Below are positions 54,923 through 64,000 of a stretch of 64,000 bases of DNA, piece after piece. Numbering within the stretch: the stretch's first letter is position 1; every line of letters starts with the position of its first letter. Made by a program: the position numbers and the translations under genes. The notes beneath the pieces were generated by a model, which was not told where the DNA came from, did not search any database, and saw only the letters and a list, made by a program, of their open reading frames with translations. The stretch comes from Cellulomonas sp. S1-8 (lineage in GTDB: Bacteria > Actinomycetota > Actinomycetes > Actinomycetales > Cellulomonadaceae): assembly GCF_026184235.1 (NCBI RefSeq), contig NZ_CP110806.1, positions 62,001 to 126,000 on the forward strand. The letters are read 5' to 3'.

Positions 54923-57643
54923 TCAGTCGACGGGGAACAGCGACAGGCTCAACGTGCCTGCGTACTCACCGGGGTCCGTGTCGACGGGCACGTCGAGCAC
55001 GAGGTCCGCGCCGATCGTCGCCGAGCCGAGCCGGCCCTCGGGCGTCGCCGAGGCGAGACGTCCGGGGATGACCAGGCCCTCCCCGCCGCCGAGCGCCGTG
55101 GCCCGGGCGTCGCCCGCGACGAGGCCCGCGCGCGGGCTCTCGATGCGCGGGGTCCAGCCCAGGTGCTTCGCGTCGAGCAGACGCGCACCGGAGTCGAACG
55201 AGTACGCCTGACCCGTGACGGCCCACCCGGTGACCCCCGCCTGCGCGACCGAGCGTGAGTCGGTGACCGTCACCGTGGGCAGCTGGCCCCGGAACCGCAG
55301 GGCGGTGCCGGTGTTCTGCGGCCCGTCCAGCGTCACGCCGGAGCCGTCGTCGGCCACGGACAGCGCCAGGACGCCGTTCTCGCCCTCGGGCACGACGGCC
55401 CGCAGCTCCACGCCCTCGGTGTTCTCGGGGTCGCGGAACAGCCGCGGCAGGAAGTCGATGAGGTTCTTCTGCCACACGTCGAACCCGTGCGGGCCCTGCG
55501 TGACGCCGGCGAACTCGTGGGTGATCCCGTTGGTCTCGAGCAGCTCCAGCAGGTTCATCGTCGCCTGGTAGGTGAAGTCGGTCTTGTCACCGGTGTAGAC
55601 GCGGGCGAGCCGGGTCTCGGCGTTGACCGCGGCAGGGTCGAACTGCGGGGTGTTGAAGAACAGCCCACCCGAGAACGCGCCCATCCACCCGAACTGCCCC
55701 GGACGCGTGAGCCACGTGTTGAGCGTGTTCATGGCGCCCATCGACAGACCGGCGATCGCCTGGTTGGCGGCGTCGTCCGCGATGTTGTACTCGGCCCGCG
55801 CCGCGGGTGCCAGGTTCTCCATCAGCTCGGCCGGGAAGTCGGGCGAGTTGCCGTTGCCCATGACGACGACCATCGGGACGATCGAGCCGTCCTTGATGTA
55901 GTGGTCGAGGATCTGCGGCGCGCGGCCCACCTCGACCCAGTCGCCGTAGTTCTGCCCACCGCCGTGGTTGAGGTACAGCACGGGGTACGGCTCGGCGCGG
56001 TTCGCGTCGTAGCCCTTGGGCGTCCAGACGTACGCCGTGCGCTCCTCGCCGGCGACGGCGCTGTCGTACGTCAGCGTGGACAGGGTGCCGCGCTCGTCCG
56101 CGGGCAGGTCACCCAGCAGGCGGTCGGTCTCGCCGGGCACGAACAGCGGGCTGACGCCGGTGAGCGTGTTGACCGTGTCCTCGGGGTCCTTCACGTCCAC
56201 GCCGTCGACGACGTACCGGTAGTAGTAGAAGCCGTCGAGCGGGCCCATCGCCAGGCGCCAGCGGTCCCCGACCTTCGTCATCGGCACGCGGAACCACGCG
56301 CCGTTGGGTGCCCAGTTGGCCCACACCGTGACGTCCTTGGCGTCGGCGAACTGCGTGCCGGTCTCGAACGTGACGATGCCGTTCTCGTCGACGTGCGGCG
56401 TCGAGATCGACCCCGTGGCCGGCGGCGTGTACTTCTCGTCGAGCGGGCCGTGCCCCTCGCGCGGGCCGTGGCCCGCGTCGTCCTGGAACACGCGGGACGC
56501 GAAGTCGCGCAGGCCCTCGCGCCACGTGTCCCACGTGTCTCCCGAGTCGGGGTCGACGCCGTCGAACTCGTGCTCGACGCCCGTGCGCTCGAGCGTGCGC
56601 AGCAGGTCGTGCGTCTTGTTGTACGACGGGTCGAGCACGTTGCCGACGTACACGCGCAGGCGGTCGGTGCCCTCGTTGATCTCGGCGACCTCGGTGCGGT
56701 TCGGGTCACGCGGACGTTCGGGGAACGTCACGGAGAACGCCCCGACCTCGCTGAACGTGCCCGGGTCGCTGCGCAGCACCTCGAGCGCCTGGTGCGCGCC
56801 CGTGCCGATGCCGGCCACGGCCTGGCCGGCGCCGTCCTCGCTGACGTTGTACGCCCCGCGCGCCGCCGCGACGACACCGTCGAGCAGCTCGGCGCGTGCG
56901 TCGTCGCCGCCCACCTGGGCCATCACGACGACCATGTCGGCGAGCGCACCCTCGGCGGCCAGGTTGTCGAGCACCTGCGGTGCACGGCCCAGCTCGGTCC
57001 ACTCGTCGACGGACTGGTCGCCGTCGGCCAGCAGGTACAGGACGGGGTACGCGTCGGCGCGCTCGGCGTCGTAGCCGGGCGGCGTCCAGACGAGCGTGGT
57101 CCGCTCGTCGTCCGCGACGGGGCTGTCGTACGTCAGCTCCGCGACCTCGCCGCCGTTCGCGACGTCGGACATCCACTGCACCGACGGGCCGGGGACGAAG
57201 AACGTGTTCCACGTCGGGTGCGACGTGACCGCGACCGGGGTCGCGGGGTTCCGGAACGACTTCTTGGTGCGGTCCGGGAACGTCGCCGTGTACTGGTAGT
57301 AGTACAGGCCGGGCTCCAGGATCCCGACCTGCGTCGGGTAGTCGGTGCCGCTGGGGTCCATCGCCAGGTCCGACCATGTGCCCGCCGGTCCGATGTTGCC
57401 CTGCAGCTCCACGACCTGCGGCGTGCCCCCGACGATCTCCTGGACCGTCGCCTGCGGGGCGGTGAACCGGTAGTACCCCTCGGGCGTCACCGACACCCAC
57501 GGGTCGGGCGCGACGCCCTCTGCTGCTGCGGGTGGTGCCATCACTGCCGCCGTTCCCAGTGCGAGCGCGGCCCCTGTGACCACGGCCGTCGTCCTGCGTC
57601 GCGCGCCCTGTGCGTCACGTGGCCCCCTGCGAGTCATCCCCAT
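54923..57643 (-). CDS. Tandem CE1-like esterase with a degenerate first catalytic domain
   Basis: 906 residues. A signal peptide (TTAVVTGAALALGTAAVMAPP) leads to an Ig-like N-terminal domain (about 45-150) and esterase domain 1 (about 150-395), where the nucleophile elbow reads VAGIGTGAH instead of GxSxG and no catalytic His is seen. A second Ig-like domain (about 410-510) precedes esterase domain 2 (about 515-740) with a proper elbow IAGLSMGAMN and His in TQGPHGFDVW. A C-terminal beta domain follows. Domain 2 should act as a feruloyl or acetyl esterase of the CE1/EstD kind outside the cell. The ATG at 57643 has a GGAGGGG RBS. Confidence 0.88.
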   Translation of the reverse strand: MGMTRRGPRDAQGARRRTTAVVTGAALALGTAAVMAPPAAAEGVAPDPWVSVTPEGYYRFTAPQATVQEIVGGTPQVVELQGNIGPAGTWSDLAMDPSGTDYPTQVGILEPGLYYYQYTATFPDRTKKSFRNPATPVAVTSHPTWNTFFVPGPSVQWMSDVANGGEVAELTYDSPVADDERTTLVWTPPGYDAERADAYPVLYLLADGDQSVDEWTELGRAPQVLDNLAAEGALADMVVVMAQVGGDDARAELLDGVVAAARGAYNVSEDGAGQAVAGIGTGAHQALEVLRSDPGTFSEVGAFSVTFPERPRDPNRTEVAEINEGTDRLRVYVGNVLDPSYNKTHDLLRTLERTGVEHEFDGVDPDSGDTWDTWREGLRDFASRVFQDDAGHGPREGHGPLDEKYTPPATGSISTPHVDENGIVTFETGTQFADAKDVTVWANWAPNGAWFRVPMTKVGDRWRLAMGPLDGFYYYRYVVDGVDVKDPEDTVNTLTGVSPLFVPGETDRLLGDLPADERGTLSTLTYDSAVAGEERTAYVWTPKGYDANRAEPYPVLYLNHGGGQNYGDWVEVGRAPQILDHYIKDGSIVPMVVVMGNGNSPDFPAELMENLAPAARAEYNIADDAANQAIAGLSMGAMNTLNTWLTRPGQFGWMGAFSGGLFFNTPQFDPAAVNAETRLARVYTGDKTDFTYQATMNLLELLETNGITHEFAGVTQGPHGFDVWQKNLIDFLPRLFRDPENTEGVELRAVVPEGENGVLALSVADDGSGVTLDGPQNTGTALRFRGQLPTVTVTDSRSVAQAGVTGWAVTGQAYSFDSGARLLDAKHLGWTPRIESPRAGLVAGDARATALGGGEGLVIPGRLASATPEGRLGSATIGADLVLDVPVDTDPGEYAGTLSLSLFPVD

Positions 57644-58091
57644 CGATACCCCTCCTCGGTCGCCGACCGGCAGGGCTGCGCATCGGGCCCGTCCCTCGAC
57701 GTCGAGGGCTGTGCCGCGGTGCCGTCCCCCTGACGGCTGGACACGGGCGTCGTCGACGTCCGCGCCGTCCCCCCGCGGATCTGCAACGCTGCAGGAGCGG
57801 GTTGAGCGAATGCTCCCCGGTCGAGAGGTTTAACGTCAACCCTGTCGCGTTGTCGGTATTCGCCCGCGGGGCGCGCGACCCCGCTGGTCGGATCGATTTT
57901 TCATTCTTGACCCCGCCCCTGCCCAGGAACAGACTGCCGGAACGGGGCAAACCGGACGCAGCGCGGCAACCGCGACGGCCGACGGTCGCCGCAGGCGTGG
58001 TCCGCGGCTGCCCGGCGCAGGGGGAGCGTCGTCGGCGAGGCGCGGGCCGGACGGGTCGCGGTGCCGGGACCCGGGGGCCGCGTCCGGCCGC
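57644..58091. other. Long divergent intergenic region
   Basis: About 450 bases between the divergent esterase and AAA+ activator genes. It contains a stretch with lower GC (around 57820-57910) that probably holds the promoters, and an imperfect GAGC-GAAT-GCTC dyad (about 57806-57820). No convincing gene, sigma-54-type -24/-12 element (TGGCAC-n5-TTGC) or riboswitch was seen. Confidence 0.5.
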
Positions 58092-59606
<1,515 letters not shown>

Positions 59607-60194
59607 AGGTACTCCGCGATCTCCTTCCACGCCACGTCCGCGCCGGGCTGCTCGGGCTGCTTGCCCGCCGTGAGGTCCCGCGCGCGCTTGTAGTCCGAGA
59701 ACCGGAAGAACGCGTACCTGATCAGCGGTTCGACCATCGAGCCGCGCCCCGCGGGTCCCACGTCCCGGCCCCACCGGGGCTCGGGGTGCGCGGGCAGCAC
59801 GAGCGGGACGGGGCTCAGCGCGAACCAGTTGCCGAGGGACCCGAGCCAGGTCACGACCGACGTCCTGCCCGGCCCGGTGATCGCCGGGGCGAGCGCCCCG
59901 GTGTGCGGCACCAGCAGGTAGGGCGTGACGGTGCGCGGCGCGAGGTCCTGCGGGTCGTGCCGGTAGGTGATGAGGAACGCCTGCGGGTACGGCGTGCGCG
60001 CCTGGCGCTCGCGGATGTACTTCAGTCCCTCGATGATCTCCCGCACGTTGTGCGGCTTGACCTCGGCGAAGCCGCGCACCCCGCCGCCGTAGCGCGGCTT
60101 GTTCGCCGTCGACAGCGGCGGGGGCGGCAGCATCGTGCGCCGGTTGTCGGTCTTGGTGGCCATCTCGGTCTCCTCGGCGGATCGGTCCCGGTGC

Positions 60195-60965
60195 TCACAC
60201 CGGGACGGGGGTGGTGGCCGGCGCCCGGCGGACGCGGGCGACGAGGCGGCGGACGTTGCCCGCCAGGACGAGCGCGAGGTCGTCGCGCGCGAGGCCGAGC
60301 CCGCGGACCTTGGCGAGCTCAGCCGCCGGGTGCAGGTACGGGCCGTCGGTGCCGAACAGCACCTTGTGGGCCCCCGCGCGCCGCACGGCGTCGAGCAGCA
60401 CGTCGACGTACCGCACGCCGGACGTGTCGGTGTGGACGTTGGGCCGGCGCTCCAGCAGGTCGACGAACCGGGTCTGCGCGCGCCAGTCGTCGGCGAACGA
60501 CGACAGGTGCGGCACGACCCACGCGACGTCGGGGTAGCGGTCGGCGAAGTGCGCGACCTGGTCGACGTCGCCGCCGGGGTCGTGCACGACGGGCAGCGCG
60601 CGGGCCTGGGCGGCGCGGGCGACCTCGTCGGTCATGGGTCCGTCGCGCCAGTGCACCTTGATCGCGCGGAACCCCCACGCGTCGACGGCCGTGGTGACCA
60701 TGGCGTCGATGCGGCCCGCGTCGGCGCGGGGGCCGACGAACACGATGCCGGTCCACCGCTGCGGGGCGCCCTGCACGATCCGGGCGACGTGCCGGTTCGC
60801 CGCGGGGTAGTCGTCGGACGGCGGCGCCATGAGCAGGGTGTGCCCGATGCCGACGTGCCGGGCGCGCGCGGTGTAGCGGCGCAGCGCGGCGTCGGGGTGG
60901 TCGTCGCCCAGGGGGTCGGGCATGACGTCCCCGAGCCCGGCGTGGCAGTGCGCGTCGACGATCAT
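60195..60965 (-). CDS. TIM-barrel amidohydrolase (amidohydrolase 2 type)
   Basis: 256 residues. VDAHCHAGLGDVMP opens the barrel with the HxH metal motif. GFRAIKVHWRDGPMTD, PVVHDPGGDVDQ, WVVPHLSSFADDW and KVLFGTDGPYLHP (Asp of the last strand) follow as in the amidohydrolase 2 family (PF04909). Metal ligands appear complete, so an active hydrolase or decarboxylase is likely. Its ATG overlaps the stop of the upstream PLP enzyme gene (ATGA), so the two are coupled. Substrate unknown; the partner hints at an amino-acid- or acyl-derived compound. Confidence 0.82.
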   Translation of the reverse strand: MIVDAHCHAGLGDVMPDPLGDDHPDAALRRYTARARHVGIGHTLLMAPPSDDYPAANRHVARIVQGAPQRWTGIVFVGPRADAGRIDAMVTTAVDAWGFRAIKVHWRDGPMTDEVARAAQARALPVVHDPGGDVDQVAHFADRYPDVAWVVPHLSSFADDWRAQTRFVDLLERRPNVHTDTSGVRYVDVLLDAVRRAGAHKVLFGTDGPYLHPAAELAKVRGLGLARDDLALVLAGNVRRLVARVRRAPATTPVPV

Positions 60966-62008
60966 CGCGGCACCCCCGGCCATCGCGGCACCCCCGGCCG
61001 TGGCCCCGTCGGCGACGTGGCGGCCACGCGCACGGCGGCCAGGACGCGTCGGACGTCGGCGGGCGTGTGCTCGGCCGTGACGACGAACGTCAGGACGGGC
61101 GCGGGCAGGCACGCGGGCGCCAGGACGAGGGCCCGTACCCCCCGACCGCGCAGCACCCGCGCCGCCCGTGCGGGGTCGGGTCCGCGGGCGTGCACCACGG
61201 GGAACGGTCGTCCGACGATCCCGAGCCCCAGGCGCAGCAGGCCCGCACGCAGGGCCCCGACCAGCCACCACAACCGGCGCCGACGACCCTCGAGCGCGCG
61301 CTGCGCGGCCGGCGCGGTCGCGTCGTCGGCCGCCCGCAGGTCCGCGGCCGTCGGCGGGCTCGCGTGCCACCGCGTGCCGTGCACCGCGAGCCGGGCCACG
61401 ACGTCCCGCGGCCCGGCCGTCACGGCCAGCGGCGCACCGAGGCCCTTGGCGAGCGACACCACCTGCACGGCGCCGACGGGCCGGCCGCCGGACCACCGCC
61501 ACGTGCCGGCCCCGCCAGGCCCCAGGACGCCGAACGCCTGCGTGTCGTCGACGACGAGCGTGCCGCCCGCCGCCCGCGCCACGCGCTCCAGCGCCGTCAG
61601 CGGTGCCGGCCGGTTGCACGCCGCGCACCAGCCGTCGGTCACCACGACGGGCCGCGGCCCCGCCCCCGCGAGCGCGCGCACGAGGTCGTCGACGTCGTGG
61701 TGCGCGAAGGTGCGCACCACGGGCGCCGACGCCCCCGCCGCTAGCCTGACCAGCGGGTACGCACCCGCGTCGACGATCACGGCTGACGGCGCGAGCACGT
61801 CGACCACGTCGACGAGCGCGTGCAGCGCGGAGCGGTGGACGACCCCCGCGGGCGCCCCGAGGCGGGCCGCGACGCGCGCGGCGACCCGACGGGCGACCGC
61901 CGGCTCGCCGAGCGCCGCCGCGCGGCCCGTCGTGAGGGACGACCACCCGCCGGACCGCCCCGCGGGGTGGTGCACGCCCAGGAACAGCGACGACGTCAGG
62001 TCGAGCAC
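60962..62008 (-). CDS. PLP-dependent enzyme related to AONS/aminotransferases
   Basis: 348 residues from a GTG at 62008. Fold-type I PLP features: the segment LTTGRAAALGEPAVARRVAA, VVTDGWCAACNRPAPL, the PLP Asp in GGTLVVDDTQAFGVLGPGG and the Schiff-base lysine in VVSLAKGLGAPLAVTAG. This resembles 8-amino-7-oxononanoate synthase and related alpha-oxoamine synthases. It begins 10 bases after the stop of the upstream gene and is coupled by ATGA to the amidohydrolase gene. Whether it forms a C-C bond or transfers an amino group cannot be said. Confidence 0.78.
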   Translation of the reverse strand: MLDLTSSLFLGVHHPAGRSGGWSSLTTGRAAALGEPAVARRVAARVAARLGAPAGVVHRSALHALVDVVDVLAPSAVIVDAGAYPLVRLAAGASAPVVRTFAHHDVDDLVRALAGAGPRPVVVTDGWCAACNRPAPLTALERVARAAGGTLVVDDTQAFGVLGPGGAGTWRWSGGRPVGAVQVVSLAKGLGAPLAVTAGPRDVVARLAVHGTRWHASPPTAADLRAADDATAPAAQRALEGRRRRLWWLVGALRAGLLRLGLGIVGRPFPVVHARGPDPARAARVLRGRGVRALVLAPACLPAPVLTFVVTAEHTPADVRRVLAAVRVAATSPTGPRPGVPRWPGVPR

Positions 62009-62017
62009 GTCGCACCC

Positions 62018-63544
62018 CTAGGCGCGCTGGCGGGCGCGGTTGCGCCGCGCGAGCAGCACCGCGGGCATCGTCGCGTCGACCCCCAGCTGCAGGTCGACGC
62101 CCGTGACCGTGCGGTACGCGTGGACGTACCGGTGCACCGGGTCGCGCATGAGCCGCGCCCAGTTGGCCGCCGAGTCCGCCGTGAGGTTCACCGCCGACCA
62201 GTCGCCCCACCGCACGCTCATGACGAGCTGCTCGCCGTACACCGCCAGCTCGTGGAAGTGCGTGACGGACGTGTCGCCCCAGCCGCACAGCGAGCGCAGC
62301 GTGTCGACGCGGTCCATCCACGGCTCCTCGTACGGCACCATCGGCCGCCCGCCGAGGAACTCGCGCATCTCGGGCTGCGCCAGCACGTACTGCATCGCGA
62401 GGGTCTCGATCCGCGACTGCAGCGGCACCCCGTCGAACTGGTTCTCCGCACCCTCCGCGAGCACGCGGTGCGTGTCCCGCAGGGCGTTGAGCACGGGGAA
62501 CGCGTCCGCGACGACCGTGGTGTCGTCGTCGAGGCGGTAGAACACCAGCGCCTCGTGCAGCAGCGTGTGGAACGACTCGAGGAACCGGCTGCGCCGCTCC
62601 ACGTACTGCAGCGACCCGGGCACGGCGCGGCCGATGATGTCGAGCCCGTACTCGTACTGGTACTCGGCCGCGCGACGGCGCACCGTCAGCCGGTCGATCT
62701 CGTGGTCGCCCCACGTGTACAGCAGGTTCCGCAGCGGCCGCAGGTAGCTCAGCGAGAACCGCTGCAGGGCGTCGCCCCCGCGCGGCAGCCGGCGGTTCTG
62801 GAACCGGGCGAGGATGAGGTTGAGCACCTGGAAGATGCCCGACTCCTCGTTCCAGTACGTCCAGATGAGCTCGACCGGTGCCGGCCGGTCGAGCAGGTCG
62901 TCGTCGATGTCCGCGACGACGTCGGTGGCCGTGCGGCCGAACCGGGCGTCGGGGTAGCGGCTCGCGACGTTCTCGAGGTACGGCAGGTTGCCGCGCTCCA
63001 GGTAGTTGCCACCCGGGTCGATGATCGTCGTGGTGTCGCGCTCGAGGAACTCGCGCGTCGCCCGCAGGATCACCTCGTACGCGGCGGGCGAGAACGCGCC
63101 GCCCGTCTCGCGCACCAGCGTGCGGTCGACGTGCAGCTGGTAGTCCGCGAACCGCCGGGCGCGTGTCACCCGCAGGATCTCCTGCGTGAGGACGACGTCG
63201 CTCGTCGGGGCCATGGCCGTGCGTGCGAGCTGCACGCGGGCCGGCTCGGGCTCGTCCTGGGGCGTCGACGTGCCGACGACGTGGAACTCGCTCTCGGCGA
63301 CGACCTGCTCGGGGTCGACCCCGAGGTCCACGACCTGCACGACGTACGAGCCGGACGGGGCGTCGACGATGGGCAGGCCGACCTTCGCGGTGGTGCCGCC
63401 CCCGGGGGGCGCCAGCTCACGGGTCGTCGTCCCGAACTCCGCCGGGCCGACCAGCCGGGCCTCGTAGCTGCGGTGGCGCGTGAGCTCGGAGGCGACGAAC
63501 CGGACCTCGCCGTCCTTGAACCTGGGCGTCTGGATCTTGACCAT
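62018..63544 (-). CDS. Large unknown protein of the activator-linked operon
   Basis: 508 residues, RBS GGGAAG. N-terminal domain (about 1-92) is beta-rich and Ig-like (MVKIQTPRFKDGEVRFVASE, GSYVVQVVDLGVDP). The rest (about 110-500) is mostly helical with many Trp, Tyr and Arg (ELIWTYWNEESGIFQVLNLI, YLRPLRNLLYTWGDHEID, RRRAAEYQYEYGLDIIG, FLESFHTLLHEALVFYR). No catalytic motif or membrane segment. No family recognised. The order (Ig-like head and large helical body) suggests a structural or scaffold protein. It starts 11 bases after the preceding gene's stop, so they are one operon. Confidence 0.72.
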   Translation of the reverse strand: MVKIQTPRFKDGEVRFVASELTRHRSYEARLVGPAEFGTTTRELAPPGGGTTAKVGLPIVDAPSGSYVVQVVDLGVDPEQVVAESEFHVVGTSTPQDEPEPARVQLARTAMAPTSDVVLTQEILRVTRARRFADYQLHVDRTLVRETGGAFSPAAYEVILRATREFLERDTTTIIDPGGNYLERGNLPYLENVASRYPDARFGRTATDVVADIDDDLLDRPAPVELIWTYWNEESGIFQVLNLILARFQNRRLPRGGDALQRFSLSYLRPLRNLLYTWGDHEIDRLTVRRRAAEYQYEYGLDIIGRAVPGSLQYVERRSRFLESFHTLLHEALVFYRLDDDTTVVADAFPVLNALRDTHRVLAEGAENQFDGVPLQSRIETLAMQYVLAQPEMREFLGGRPMVPYEEPWMDRVDTLRSLCGWGDTSVTHFHELAVYGEQLVMSVRWGDWSAVNLTADSAANWARLMRDPVHRYVHAYRTVTGVDLQLGVDATMPAVLLARRNRARQRA

Positions 63545-63555
63545 GGGACTTCCCT

Positions 63556-64000
63556 TCAGGGCTGGGCGCTGGCCGCGACGGGTGCCGCGTGGCGCTGTGG
63601 TGCGGGACGGGTGTGCGGACGGGCCATGACGTCGATGGACGAGCGGACCGCCCACGCGGCCAGCACGTCCGCGAGCACCGCGGACTCCTGCTGCGGTGCG
63701 ACCAGGCCGGCCCCGCGGGCCTGCCCCATGACCGCGAGCACGAGCGTCGGGGGGCGGCGGGCCAGCACGGCCAGGTCGTCGCCCCACGTGCGGCGCAGCG
63801 CCAGCAGACGCTCGGGCCGGCGGGTGCCCAGCGGCAGGACGTCGGCGATCGCCCGCCCACCGAGCGACGGCGGGCAGTGGCTCGCCATCAGGTCGGCGAA
63901 CGCGTCGGCCGTGCCCTCGAGCCGCGCGATCTCCGCGCGGACCTCCGGGCTCACGTCCTGCTCCGGGTAGCAGGCCTTCCACGCCGCGACGAGCGCATCC
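63556..64000 (-). CDS. Unknown protein, 5' end beyond window
   Basis: The frame is open to the window edge; residues before the GTG at 63954 read DALVAAWKACYPEQD and look coding, so the start is outside. The visible 148 residues are helical (VRAEIARLEGTADAFADLMA, RRPERLLALRRTWGDDLAVL) and contain a Pro-Ala-rich end. No domain recognised. Its stop lies 11 bases before the next start, so it heads the visible part of the five-gene operon. Confidence 0.65.
   Translation of the reverse strand, partial: DALVAAWKACYPEQDVSPEVRAEIARLEGTADAFADLMASHCPPSLGGRAIADVLPLGTRRPERLLALRRTWGDDLAVLARRPPTLVLAVMGQARGAGLVAPQQESAVLADVLAAWAVRSSIDVMARPHTRPAPQRHAAPVAASAQP

Noticed and set aside
57800..57825. LacI-type operator (GAGCGAATGCTC) upstream of the esterase
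   Set aside because: The dyad has only four perfect base pairs per arm and a central mismatch; too weak to claim a CelR-like site.

Overview
The window is very GC-rich DNA from a high-GC Gram-positive bacterium. The secreted repertoire suggests Cellulomonadaceae (a Cellulomonas-like organism). It includes a GH64 beta-1,3-glucanase with a ricin-type CBM13 lectin, a GH114-type lipoprotein, a tandem CE1-like esterase, a Tat-exported six-hairpin glycosidase-like protein, and surface proteins with LAATG or LSDTG sorting signals. Many starts sit 6 to 7 nt after a -10-like hexamer (TAnnnT or a variant) with no ribosome binding site, which is the leaderless layout typical of Actinobacteria. No rRNA, tRNA, CRISPR array or intact insertion sequence was seen.

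Layout. 0-3.3 kb: 5'-truncated surface nucleotidase/propeller protein. 3.4-5.0 kb: small membrane protein, then a lower-GC scar with a frameshifted conjugative-ATPase remnant and a phage-type small ORF. 5.1-12.7 kb: ABC-F ATPase behind a perfect palindrome, YigZ protein, secreted EF-hand-like duplicated protein, Tat-secreted glycosidase-like protein, SEC-C/YchJ protein, ThuA-like protein, AI-2E permease. 12.9-22.7 kb: GH64-CBM13 enzyme, then five head-to-tail paralogues of a membrane-anchored PQQ-type beta-propeller, each with its own core promoter. 22.8-29.6 kb: sortase substrate, TetR regulator beside two GNAT paralogues flanking an APC permease, and methionine aminopeptidase behind a structured leader. 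29.5-40 kb: DNA polymerase IV, GH114-like lipoprotein, LMW phosphatase, nucleotidyltransferase-methyltransferase fusion, aminotransferase, glucose-6-phosphate dehydrogenase with a coupled leader ORF, and hypotheticals.

40-51 kb: a yybP-ykoY manganese riboswitch drives a TerC exporter that is translationally coupled to a winged-helix protein. Then come a 1229-residue RCC1/Ig protein, a zinc-ribbon protein, a divergent SDR/TetR pair around a palindromic operator, a malate-dehydrogenase-like/ACT-domain couplet, a PCD-VOC fusion and a DUF3800-like protein. 51-57.6 kb: TetR with two operators and a hydrolase, aldo-keto reductase, DUF916-like surface protein, and the tandem CE1 esterase with one apparently dead domain.

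58-64 kb: the most unusual region. A sigma-54-type AAA+ activator with an intact GAFTGA loop, unexpected in a phylum that generally lacks RpoN, overlaps tail-to-tail a tightly packed five-gene operon. That operon encodes an unknown protein cut by the window edge, a 508-residue unknown with a beta-rich N-terminus, a PLP-dependent AONS-like enzyme, a TIM-barrel amidohydrolase and a 206-residue unknown. It is my best candidate for an undescribed system. Two families of dispersed intergenic hairpins also recur across the window.
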